A stretch of 64,000 nt of DNA from assembly GCA_937996235.1 (NCBI GenBank), contig CALKVK010000009.1:372001-436000 (forward strand). The letters are read 5' to 3'. Shown here one piece after another: positions 53,845 to 61,625 of the stretch; positions within the stretch are counted from its first letter, which is position 1, and each line of letters opens with the position of its first letter. A program made the translations under genes and the position numbers. The notes under the pieces were generated by a model that had not been told where the DNA came from, did no database searches, and saw nothing but the letters and a program-made list of their open reading frames with translations. This DNA is from an uncultured bacterium. GTDB lineage: Bacteria; Planctomycetota; JAJSAM01; JAJVHW01.

Positions 53845-54810
53845 TCAGGCGCCGCGCAGGAGCAGCGTCGTGTACGCGACGAACGCGGCGAGGAGCACGG
53901 CCCCCTCGAGTCGCGTGATTCGCATTCCGCTGCGCATCAGGGGGAAGAGGGCAGCCGACGTGCCGATCATCCACCAGTCGTCGCGCGCGACCACCTCCGG
54001 CGGCACCGGCACGGGGTGGACCAGCGCCGTTATCCCGCCGATCCCGAGCGCGTTGAAGACGTTGCTCCCCACGACGTTCGCGACGGCGACGTCGTCGCGC
54101 CCGCGGAATGCCGCCACGAGCGACGTGACGAGCTCCGGCGTGCTGGTTCCCGCGGCGACGATCGTCAGTCCGATCACGGTCTCCGACACTCCCCACGTGC
54201 GCGCGAGCGAAACGGAGCCGCGCACCAGGAGCGACGCGCCGACGGCGAGCGCCGCCACGCCGACGACGACCGCACCGACGTTCCGCAGCCACGCGGCCCT
54301 GCCGGGCGCACCGCCCGGCGTGCGCGCCGACTCCGCGAACTCGCTCTGCTCGGCGGTGCCGGCTCGACGCGCGATCCAGACCGAGTACGCCGTGAACGCG
54401 ACGATCGCCAGGGCGAGGAACGCGCCCTCGAGACGATCGAGCAGCCCGTCCCGCGCGAGAAGATGCAGCTGCACGGCCGCGAGGAACATCACGGGCCACT
54501 CGAGCCGCACCGTGTTGCCGCCGATCCGCAGCGGGCGTACGAGCGCGACGATTCCGAGGATCGCGGCGATGTTGAAGATGTTGCTGCCGACGATGTTCCC
54601 CATCGCGAGCCCGGGGCTGCCGGCGACGGCCGCACGCACCGAGACGACGAGCTCGGGCATGGAGGTTCCGGCCGCCACGACGGTGAGTCCGACGACGGCC
54701 GGCGTGACCCGCAGCAGGAGCGCGATGCCTCCCGCGCCCCGCACGAGCGCCTCGCCGCCGAACACGAGCAGTGCCAGGCCGCCGACGACGAGCAGCAGAT
54801 CCACGAGCAT
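53845..54810 (-). CDS. Ca2+/Na+ (CaCA, YrbG-type) antiporter
   Basis: The 321-residue protein has about ten helices and the two inverted alpha-repeats of the family: VAAGTSMPELVVS with GNIVGSNIFN, and VAAGTSTPELVTS with ANVVGSNVFN. These form the cation-binding centre. It exchanges Ca2+ (or another cation) against Na+ or H+. AAGGAGA before the ATG fixes the start. A TACACT -10-like element lies 39 nt further upstream. Confidence 0.93.
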   Translation of the reverse strand: MLVDLLLVVGGLALLVFGGEALVRGAGGIALLLRVTPAVVGLTVVAAGTSMPELVVSVRAAVAGSPGLAMGNIVGSNIFNIAAILGIVALVRPLRIGGNTVRLEWPVMFLAAVQLHLLARDGLLDRLEGAFLALAIVAFTAYSVWIARRAGTAEQSEFAESARTPGGAPGRAAWLRNVGAVVVGVAALAVGASLLVRGSVSLARTWGVSETVIGLTIVAAGTSTPELVTSLVAAFRGRDDVAVANVVGSNVFNALGIGGITALVHPVPVPPEVVARDDWWMIGTSAALFPLMRSGMRITRLEGAVLLAAFVAYTTLLLRGA

Positions 54811-54849
54811 GGACGTCTCTCCTTCGCAGGGACGCCGCCGACCCGCCGG

Positions 54850-54855
54850 AGTGTA
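54850..54855 (-). promoter_or_regulatory. TACACT -10-like element, Ca/Na antiporter
   Basis: On the minus strand TACACT ends 39 nt before the ATG at 54810. Confidence 0.4.
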
Positions 54856-54939
54856 CGCCGCGAACGAAGTTCGGCCGGAGCCGAGCGTGGACACGGAATC
54901 CTGCACCGGTTCGCCGTCGGGCGGCGTCCTTCCCCCACG

Positions 54940-56724
54940 ATGTCCGCCGACTCGACCGTCGCCGCCGAGACGCTCCTCGCCCACCGGGAGTGGATGCTGC
55001 GACTCGCGCGCTCGCTGCTCGCGGACGACGCGGCGGCGGAGGACGCCGTCGGCGAGACGGTCGCCGCCGCGCTGCGGAGCCGCCTGCGCGATCCGCGGGC
55101 ACTGCCGGCGTGGCTCGCCACCGCCGTGCGCCGCCACGCCGCGCAGGCGTGGCGGAGCGCCGCACGACGCCGCGTCCACGAGTCTGTGACGACGCCACGC
55201 CCGGCGCCGGCGGATCCGGCCGCGACGGTCGCGCGCGCCGAGGCGCACGGCGACGTCGTCGCGTGCGTGCTCGCGCTGCGCGAGCCGTACCGCACGGCGG
55301 TGCTCCTGCGCTACTTCGAGGACCTGACGCCGGCCGAGATCGCGGCGCGGACCGGCGTGCCGCTCGAGACGGTTCGCGCGCGCGTCCGACGCGGAGTCGC
55401 CGCGCTGCGCGAGCGGCTCGCCGCGCGGCACGCGGGGACGGATGCCTGGCGCGCGGCACTCGTGCCCCTGGCGGCAGGGATGCGGGGAAGCGGCTCGGCC
55501 GGAGTCGCGGGAAGCATCGGCGGAGCCGCTCTCATGGCGTTCACGACCACACACGTCACGATCGCGGCGGCAGCACTCGCCGTCGGCGGGCTGACGGGCT
55601 ACTGGATCGCAGCGCAGCCCGCGTCCCCGCAGTCCGCGCCCGCTACCGCGCACGCCCGCGTCGAGCCGCCGCGCGACGAGCCGACCCCGCGACGCGCGAC
55701 CACGGATCTCGCCCGCCTCACGGCCGAGAACGACGCGCTGCGCGCACGCGTCGTCGCGCTCGAGGCACAGGTCGCGACGGCGACGACGTCGACGGGCCGC
55801 GACGAGACCGAACCGACGCGCGCGACGCCACCCGTGCAGACGGCGTTCGTCGCGGAGCGCTTCCCGTCGCTCGCCGCCGTCGACTGGCCGGCCGTGGGTG
55901 CGACGACGCACGCGATGATCGCGGAGTTGCAGCAGCTCGGCACCGACGCGGACGCGGCCGACGATGCCGTCCGCATCGCCGCCCTCGCACGGATCGAGGG
56001 ACTGAACGGCGACCTCGTCGCGGCGGCACTCGTGGGTGTGCGCGATCTGCCGGGCGTCTATGCGAACTCGAGCTTCACACACCCGGCCTTCGTCGCGAAC
56101 GCGCTGGCGGCACTGCTGCAGGCGGCCGAAGCCCCCCTGACGGATGCGCAGCGCACGGCCTTCGAGCGCCTGACGCTGACGTTCTGCGACGAGGTGGCGC
56201 AGCGTCTCGCGACGTACGACGACACGACGCTCGCACTCGATCGTCTGCGCGACGAGTCCGAGCTGCGCCGGCGGTTCCGCGACGCGCTGCTGGACGCGCT
56301 CGACCCGCCGCGACGCGAGCTCGTGGCGCCGGCCGGACTGCGCGACCGGCTCGGCAGCGATCTGTTCGGCGATGCGCTCGTCCTGCAGCAGACGGTGCAC
56401 GTGCTCGCGTTCCCCGAGGGCGAGGACGCGACGCTCGTGGCGGACGCCGTGACGGCGCTCGACGCGGTCGCCCGCTTCTCGCAAGAGGAGCGCGAGCGCG
56501 TACGCCGCGTCGTGTCGGCGTGGTTCGCAGACGCGCCCGCGGCCTGGCACACGGCGTCGCCGGATGCAGCGGAGCCCGACGCCCCTGCCGTGCGCGATGC
56601 CCTCGCGCGAACGCTCGACCTGGTCCGCCGCGTCCGCGCGGCGCTGTCCGATGGATCCGCCGCCGCGCGCGCCCTCCGCGCGTTCGACGAGACGCTCCTC
56701 CCGCAGCCGCGGGCCCCGCGCTGA
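54940..56724 (+). CDS. ECF sigma factor fused to a membrane-anchored sensor-like domain
   Basis: The 594-residue protein begins with sigma region 2 (AHREWMLRLARSLLADDAAAEDAVGE) and region 4 (REPYRTAVLLRYFEDLTPAEIAARTGVPLETVRARVRRGVAALRERL) within the first ~165 residues. A single membrane helix follows (about 206-227). After it come a Pro/Arg-rich linker, a coiled coil (about 250-272) and ~300 residues of mostly helical sequence without a known domain. The C-terminal part should be extracytoplasmic, so the sigma factor is tethered to the membrane. Release would need proteolysis or the protein acts in place. No anti-sigma gene adjoins. Confidence 0.85.
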   Translation: MSADSTVAAETLLAHREWMLRLARSLLADDAAAEDAVGETVAAALRSRLRDPRALPAWLATAVRRHAAQAWRSAARRRVHESVTTPRPAPADPAATVARAEAHGDVVACVLALREPYRTAVLLRYFEDLTPAEIAARTGVPLETVRARVRRGVAALRERLAARHAGTDAWRAALVPLAAGMRGSGSAGVAGSIGGAALMAFTTTHVTIAAAALAVGGLTGYWIAAQPASPQSAPATAHARVEPPRDEPTPRRATTDLARLTAENDALRARVVALEAQVATATTSTGRDETEPTRATPPVQTAFVAERFPSLAAVDWPAVGATTHAMIAELQQLGTDADAADDAVRIAALARIEGLNGDLVAAALVGVRDLPGVYANSSFTHPAFVANALAALLQAAEAPLTDAQRTAFERLTLTFCDEVAQRLATYDDTTLALDRLRDESELRRRFRDALLDALDPPRRELVAPAGLRDRLGSDLFGDALVLQQTVHVLAFPEGEDATLVADAVTALDAVARFSQEERERVRRVVSAWFADAPAAWHTASPDAAEPDAPAVRDALARTLDLVRRVRAALSDGSAAARALRAFDETLLPQPRAPR

Positions 56725-56901
56725 CCCGGCGGAGCGGCCGCTCCCGGATCGCACGCTCCTTGACGCGGCGGCCGGGGCCGCGGGATGCTCTCGGCCGTGC
56801 TCTGTGCGCCGCCGCCCCGACGGCGGCGCCCGGTCCGTGCGTCCCTCGTGTCGTTCGGGTCATGGCCGGCGGCGTCCTGCCGCGGCCGGAGGAGTCACCC
56901 C

Positions 56902-57111
56902 TTGCGCTGGATCCTGGCGCTCGCGCTCGCCGTCGGCGGCGCGGCTCTCTGCATTGCGATCGACCGCCTCATCATGGAGGGTCCGCCGTGGCGACGTGAG
57001 CTCCCGTCCGCGGGGAACTCGCGCTCCACGGCGCCCTCCGCGACGACCGACGACGCCGAGCGACGCCGTCGCGACGACGACGCGCCGCCGCCCGTGCGAC
57101 GCGCGGCGTAG
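56902..57111 (+). CDS. small single-helix membrane protein, tentative
   Basis: A 69-residue frame from TTG 56902, chosen because GGAGGAG lies 7 nt upstream. It has one hydrophobic helix (WILALALAVGGAALCIAIDRLI) and a charged Arg/Asp/Pro-rich tail. Translation from further upstream gives shadow-like Arg-rich sequence. No family is recognised. The TTG start and short length make this uncertain. Confidence 0.45.
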   Translation: MRWILALALAVGGAALCIAIDRLIMEGPPWRRELPSAGNSRSTAPSATTDDAERRRRDDDAPPPVRRAA

Positions 57112-57131
57112 CCGCCGGCCGCGGCCCGCGG

Positions 57132-57569
57132 TCAGCCGCCGAGCGAGTCGGCGACCAGGACGAACGCTTCGAGCGAGCGCACGTCCTCGGCCAGGGATTC
57201 GATGCGGCGGCGCAGGAGGTCGGGCGCGGTCAGCACGCCGAGCGGTGCGCCGTCGTCGTCGACCACCACGAGGTGCCGCACCGCGAGCTCCTTCATGCGC
57301 GCGTCCGCGTCCTCGGGCGCCGTGGCGGCGGGCACCGCCTCGACGGGCGAGCTCATGATCTCCGCCAACGACACGCCCTCGGCGTCCGCGCCGTGGGCGA
57401 CGACGCGGCGCACGACGTCGCGCTCCGTCACGATCCCGACGAGCACGCCGTGGTCCGCCACGAGCACGGAGCACGTCCCGGTCTCGCGCATCTGCCGCGC
57501 GGCCTCCGTCACCGGGTCCACGGGGCGGAGCGGCGGCCCCACCCTCCGAGCCAACCGGGCGAGCGACAT
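57132..57569 (-). CDS. tandem CBS-domain protein
   Basis: The 145-residue protein holds two CBS motifs: one with TCSVLVADHGVLVGIVTERDVVRRV and one with HLVVVDDDGAPLGVLTAPDLLRR. CBS pairs bind adenosyl nucleotides and act as energy or ionic-strength sensors. GAGGAGGAGG before the ATG is a very strong Shine-Dalgarno. It lies 76 nt downstream of the Na/H antiporter gene on the same strand and may modulate it, by inference from position. Confidence 0.9.
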   Translation of the reverse strand: MSLARLARRVGPPLRPVDPVTEAARQMRETGTCSVLVADHGVLVGIVTERDVVRRVVAHGADAEGVSLAEIMSSPVEAVPAATAPEDADARMKELAVRHLVVVDDDGAPLGVLTAPDLLRRRIESLAEDVRSLEAFVLVADSLGG

Positions 57570-57645
57570 ACCTCCTCCTCGGCGCGGTGCGTCGCCGACG
57601 TGGCCGCAGCGCGCACCGACAGCATGCGGCGGGACGCCGCGCCGA

Positions 57646-58926
57646 TCAGTGACCGGGGTCATGCGCGACGGTCGGATGCGCGTCGGCGGGCGCACGTGAC
57701 GGCTGCGCGGGCGCGACGTCCGGCACGTGGCGGCGCCGCGCCCACGCGAAGCCTGCAGCGAAGAGCAGGACCGTGCCCGCGACGGCCGCGAACACGATCG
57801 TCGGCGCCTCGTCGAGCAGGTGCACTCCGGCCTGGGACGGCGCCGCGGCGAGCACGCCGGCGGCGAGCCCGCGCGGGATGGAGACGCGCGCCAGCGCACG
57901 CTCCTCCGGCGCGAGTCCCATGCCGGCGGTCGCGACCGTGACGGCCGGGAGACGCGCGAGGAACAGCGCGCACGCGAGCGCGGCGCCCAGGAGCACGAGG
58001 CTCCACGGCGGGCCGAGCATCGCTCCCATGAACACGAAGAAGAACGTCTTCACCAGGAACGTGACCTGCCCCTGCACGTTGCGCAGGGAGCGGCTGACGC
58101 GCTCCTGCCGCGCGAAGCCCGCCGTCCGCGACAGCGCGGGCGCGTTCCCCACCATCACGGCGGCGGCGAAGATCGCGAGCGGCGCGCTGCCGCCGAGCCA
58201 CTCGACAACGACGTAGAGCGCGAGCAGCACGGCGAACGTGATCGGGAACGCGTGCTCGTTCCGGCGCAGGAGCCGCAGCGCCGGGATCGAGAGCGCGCCG
58301 GTGGCGGCGCCGAGTCCCGCGCCGACCCCCAGCGAGCGCGCGAGCACCGCGCCGACGTCGCCCGCCTGAGCACGTTCGGTGACGAGCACCTGCACCGCGG
58401 CCGCGGTGCCGACGATGCAGAGCACGTCCGTCAGGGCCGACTCGACGCCGAGGAGGCCCGTCACGCGTTCCGGGGCGCGCGCGGTGCGCAGCGCAGGGAG
58501 CACGACGATCGAGCTCGACCCGCCGAGGATGACGCCGAGCGCGACGCCGTGTCGCAGCCCGAACCCGGCGGGCAGCAGTCCGCGTGCGGCGGCGGCGTGG
58601 CAGACGAGCGCGACGGTCGCGGCGGCGCACGCGAAGCCGAGCACCGCGAGCAGCGCCGCACGTGCGGCGGAGCGGCCGAGCTCCTCGATGCGCAGCGCCA
58701 TGCCGCCGTCGAAGAGCACGAGCACGATCGTCAGCGCGCCGAAGTAGGGCGCCACGGCGAGCAGCGCCGAGCGCTCGACGAGCCCGGTCACGGGGCCGAG
58801 CAGGATGCCGACGAGCAGCAGCCAAAGGACGTCCGGGAGTCCGGTCCGTTCGAAGACCGCCTCGCCGAGCAGCCCGACGCCGACGATGCCGGCGACGACG
58901 AGCAGGAACAGGCTGACGTGGTCCAT
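57646..58926 (-). CDS. Na+/H+ antiporter, CPA family
   Basis: The 426-residue protein has about twelve hydrophobic helices. Family landmarks are GLPDVLWLLLVGILLGP near the N-terminus, VLVLFDGGMALR, ALGVILGGSSSIVVLPAL, and VESALTDVLCIVG with the transport Asp. The C-terminal tail is short and has no TrkA/RCK domain, so the separate CBS protein downstream might serve as regulator. It is divergent from the CDF exporter across a region with an 18-bp palindrome. Confidence 0.9.
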   Translation of the reverse strand: MDHVSLFLLVVAGIVGVGLLGEAVFERTGLPDVLWLLLVGILLGPVTGLVERSALLAVAPYFGALTIVLVLFDGGMALRIEELGRSAARAALLAVLGFACAAATVALVCHAAAARGLLPAGFGLRHGVALGVILGGSSSIVVLPALRTARAPERVTGLLGVESALTDVLCIVGTAAAVQVLVTERAQAGDVGAVLARSLGVGAGLGAATGALSIPALRLLRRNEHAFPITFAVLLALYVVVEWLGGSAPLAIFAAAVMVGNAPALSRTAGFARQERVSRSLRNVQGQVTFLVKTFFFVFMGAMLGPPWSLVLLGAALACALFLARLPAVTVATAGMGLAPEERALARVSIPRGLAAGVLAAAPSQAGVHLLDEAPTIVFAAVAGTVLLFAAGFAWARRRHVPDVAPAQPSRAPADAHPTVAHDPGH

Positions 58927-58946
58927 GGCCCTCCGCCGACCCTCTG

Positions 58947-58952
58947 AGTGTA
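58947..58952 (-). promoter_or_regulatory. TACACT -10-like element, Na/H antiporter
   Basis: On the minus strand TACACT ends 20 nt before the ATG at 58926, with GGAGGG in the leader. The inferred start of transcription (near 58940) is about 62 nt from the centre of the palindrome at 58993-59010. Confidence 0.4.
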
Positions 58953-58992
58953 GGTCGCGGGCGGCGGCGGCGGGCGGAGGCCCCGCCCGAGC

Positions 58993-59010
58993 ACGTGACG
59001 CGCGTCACGT
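58993..59010. promoter_or_regulatory. 18-bp perfect palindrome, CRP/FNR-like
   Basis: ACGTGACGCGCGTCACGT is its own reverse complement and contains GTGA-N6-TCAC. It lies between the divergent Na/H antiporter and CDF exporter genes, about 62 nt from each inferred transcription start, a class-I activator spacing. Confidence 0.55.
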
Positions 59011-59051
59011 CGGCGCCCGCCGCAGCACGCGGCGGAGGAGCGGGTCACGAG

Positions 59052-59057
59052 TACGAT
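59052..59057 (+). promoter_or_regulatory. TACGAT -10-like element, CDF exporter
   Basis: TACGAT sits 9 nt before the GTG at 59067, with the same hexamer and distance as at greA. No Shine-Dalgarno lies between. Confidence 0.5.
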
Positions 59058-59066
59058 CGCGCCACC

Positions 59067-60044
59067 GTGCCACCCCACGACGAGCACGACCACCACGCCG
59101 CCCACGACCACGGGTACGTGACGCGCGGGCACTCCTCCGCCGAGCGGCGCACGCGGATCGTCGTCGTCGTGACGGCGGCGATGATGGTCGTCGAGATCGC
59201 GGCGGGCTCCGCGTTCGGCTCCATGGCACTGCTCGCGGACGGCTGGCACATGGCCACGCACGCCGCGGCGCTCGGCGTGGCCGCGTTCGCGTACCGCTAC
59301 GCGCGCCGCCACGCGGACGACCCGCGCTACTCGTTCGGGACCGGCAAGGTGTCCGCGCTCGGCGGGTTCGCGAGCGCGATCGGACTCGCGGTCGTGGCGC
59401 TCGGCGTGCTCGTCGAGAGCGCCGAGCGGCTGTTCCAGCCGGTGTCGATCCACTACGACGAGGCGCTCGCGGTCACCGCCGTCGGACTGGCCGTCAACCT
59501 CGCGTGTGCGCTGGTCCTCGGCGGCGCCCACGAGCACACGCACGGTCACGGCGCGCACGACCACGACCACGACCATGCCGACGACCACGACCACGCCGAC
59601 GAGCACCGCGACCACAACCTGCGCGGCGCGTTCCTGCACGTCGTCGCCGACGCCGTGACGTCGGTCTGCGCTCTGGCCGCGCTCGGCGCCGGCCGGGTCT
59701 TCGGCTGGGCGTGGATGGACCCGGTGATGGGCGTCGCCGGCGCGCTGCTCATCGCGCGCTGGTCGCTCTCGCTCGTGCGCGACACGCAGGCCGTCCTGCT
59801 CGACGCGGAGATCCCGCCGCAGCGGCTCGCCGCCATCCGCGCGGCCGTCGAGGCCGAGGAGGGCGACGTCGTCGCCGACCTCCACGTCTGGCGCGTCGGG
59901 CCGCGCCACTACGCCGCGATCGTCTCGATCGTGACGCACGCGCACCGCGAGCCCGAGCACTACAAGCAGCTGCTCGCGGCGCAGCGCGACCTCGCGCACG
60001 TCACGGTCGAGGTCAACCGCTGCCGGGCGGCCGTCGCCACGTGA
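59067..60044 (+). CDS. CDF-family metal cation exporter, His-rich
   Basis: The 325-residue protein has a His-rich N-terminus (DEHDHHAAHDH). Six helices follow, with the metal-site pattern in LLADGWHMATHA (helix II) and HVVADAVTSVCAL (helix V), plus a very His/Asp-rich loop between helices IV and V (HEHTHGHGAHDHDHDH). A C-terminal cytoplasmic domain includes DLHVWRVG. It exports divalent metals (Zn, Co, Ni, Cd), being closest in layout to DmeF/CzcD. GTG 59067 is chosen for its TACGAT element; an upstream start cannot be excluded. Confidence 0.93.
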   Translation: MPPHDEHDHHAAHDHGYVTRGHSSAERRTRIVVVVTAAMMVVEIAAGSAFGSMALLADGWHMATHAAALGVAAFAYRYARRHADDPRYSFGTGKVSALGGFASAIGLAVVALGVLVESAERLFQPVSIHYDEALAVTAVGLAVNLACALVLGGAHEHTHGHGAHDHDHDHADDHDHADEHRDHNLRGAFLHVVADAVTSVCALAALGAGRVFGWAWMDPVMGVAGALLIARWSLSLVRDTQAVLLDAEIPPQRLAAIRAAVEAEEGDVVADLHVWRVGPRHYAAIVSIVTHAHREPEHYKQLLAAQRDLAHVTVEVNRCRAAVAT

Positions 60045-60062
60045 GCGGAGCCCGGCGCGCGC

Positions 60063-60479
60063 TCAGGCGCCGTCGGGGTACTCGAACGCGATCGGCGCGT
60101 CGGTGTCCGCGCGCAGCGTGCGGTGCACGGGACAGGTCGCCGCCGCGCGCTCGAGGAGCGCGCGCTGCCGCGAGTCGAGGCCCGCGGGCATGCGGATCGT
60201 GGTCGGCAGGCGTCCGATGCGGCGCGACGGGTCGTTCACCATCTCCTTCGTGACGGAGAACTCCGCGCCGGCGAACGGGATGCCGTGGCGCGCCGCGACG
60301 ATCGCCATCGTCGTCACGATGCAGGTGCCGAGCGCCGTCGCGACGAGGTCCGTCGGCGAGAACGCGCGCCCGAGCCCCGCGTTGTCCGCGGGGGCGTCGG
60401 TGACGAGCGTGGCGCCGGAGGGGCCGTGCGTCGCCTCCATGCGCAGGTCCCCGACGTAGCGTCCCGTGATCTCGACCAT
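60063..60479 (-). CDS. OsmC/Ohr-family peroxide-reductase-like protein
   Basis: The 138-residue protein shows the OsmC fold with the two reactive Cys: one in ALGTCIVTTMAIVA and one in AATCPVHRTL. OsmC-type proteins reduce organic hydroperoxides. GGGAGGA precedes the ATG. It is convergent with the CDF exporter (18 nt) and divergent from the lipoprotein gene. Confidence 0.92.
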   Translation of the reverse strand: MVEITGRYVGDLRMEATHGPSGATLVTDAPADNAGLGRAFSPTDLVATALGTCIVTTMAIVAARHGIPFAGAEFSVTKEMVNDPSRRIGRLPTTIRMPAGLDSRQRALLERAAATCPVHRTLRADTDAPIAFEYPDGA

Positions 60480-60635
60480 GGCGTCCTCCCGTCGTCGTCC
60501 GCGACCGCGCCCCATGCTGCCGCGACGTCGCGGCGCCCGCGCGGGATCTCGCGGCGGCGTGACCCGTGCGGCACGCCGCGTGCAGCCCTCCGCGTGCCGT
60601 TGACGCGTCCGCACCCCTCCTCGACACTCTCCCGG

Positions 60636-61625
60636 ATGAGACGTTCCGCGGGTCCTGCGGCTGCGCTCGCGCTCTCGTGCGCGCTGGCCGCGTGTGGCGC
60701 GGCGGTGTCGCCGTCACCCCCGGGGAACGCGACGAGTCCGCGCGCGGCGGCTGCGGCCGTGCACGCGCCCGCGGCTCCGTCCGCGCACGATGCGGCACCG
60801 TCGGAGCACGCCGCGCTCGCGGCGGAGGACGCCGGCACCCCGGCCCCGTGGCTCGACTTCCGCGGCACCAGCGTGCTCGGCTTCGGCCTCCTGCGCGTGG
60901 TGCCGCCGGAGACGGGCGGTCCCGCGCGCTTCCACATCCGCTACCGCGAGACGCCGAACGACGGGTACTCGATCACGGACAACGCGCAGATCTTCGTGCT
61001 GCCCGGCACGTGCTTCGCCTCGACCGACCGCGCCTACGCCGACGCGTTCCTCGCGTTCGCGCGCACCCCGCCGTCCGACACGCCGCCGTACGAGCTCGTG
61101 CTCGACGTGGAGTTCGAGGTCGCGGCGGAGACGACACTCCTCGTCGGCTACGGTCCGTGGACGGGGCCCGACACGGGCCGTCCGTCCGGCGACGATCCGA
61201 CGTTCTCCCTCGCGGTCGAGGCGCTCACGCCCGGCGCCGCGGCGGCGTGGGTCGAATCGGAGGCCGGCGAGCTCGTCACGACGAACTGGACGGGGCGGCC
61301 CGGCGTCGCGCGCGGCGGACCGGCGACCGACGCGGTCACGGGGGCCGACGTCTGGATCGAGGTGCGCCCGCTCATCCTGTACGACGCGGCCCTCGCGCGC
61401 GGCAGCGACGAGACCGCGGCCGCCGACGCGGGGTCCTCCCCGGAGGCCGGTGCGCTCCTCGCCGAGGCCGACCGCCTCGCACGCGACGGACGCGACGCGC
61501 AGGCCCGCGACGCACGCGAGCGCGCCGCCGATCTCCGGGCGCTCGCAGCGCGCCGCGACGTGCGCATCCCGCTCACCCCCGAACTCGCCGCGAGGTTCCG
61601 CCGTGTGCCCATCCGCTGGCGCTGA
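60636..61625 (+). CDS. lipoprotein of unknown function
   Basis: The 329-residue protein has a lipoprotein signal ending in LAAC and an Ala/Pro-rich low-complexity spacer. A beta-rich domain follows (DFRGTSVLGFGLLRVVPPE, YELVLDVEFEVAAETTLLVGYG), and then a helical Arg/Ala-rich C-terminus (LAEADRLARDGRDAQARDARERAADLRAL). No domain is recognised. The next gene begins 23 nt inside its end, so the two are translationally coupled. It may be an accessory of the di-heme peroxidase. Confidence 0.75.
   Translation: MRRSAGPAAALALSCALAACGAAVSPSPPGNATSPRAAAAAVHAPAAPSAHDAAPSEHAALAAEDAGTPAPWLDFRGTSVLGFGLLRVVPPETGGPARFHIRYRETPNDGYSITDNAQIFVLPGTCFASTDRAYADAFLAFARTPPSDTPPYELVLDVEFEVAAETTLLVGYGPWTGPDTGRPSGDDPTFSLAVEALTPGAAAAWVESEAGELVTTNWTGRPGVARGGPATDAVTGADVWIEVRPLILYDAALARGSDETAAADAGSSPEAGALLAEADRLARDGRDAQARDARERAADLRALAARRDVRIPLTPELAARFRRVPIRWR

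Noticed and set aside
57650..57663. GTGACCGGGGTCAT as a third CRP/FNR-like site upstream of the CBS gene
   Set aside because: It overlaps the last codons of the Na/H antiporter gene, and neither its outer base nor its centre is symmetric; coding constraint explains it equally well.
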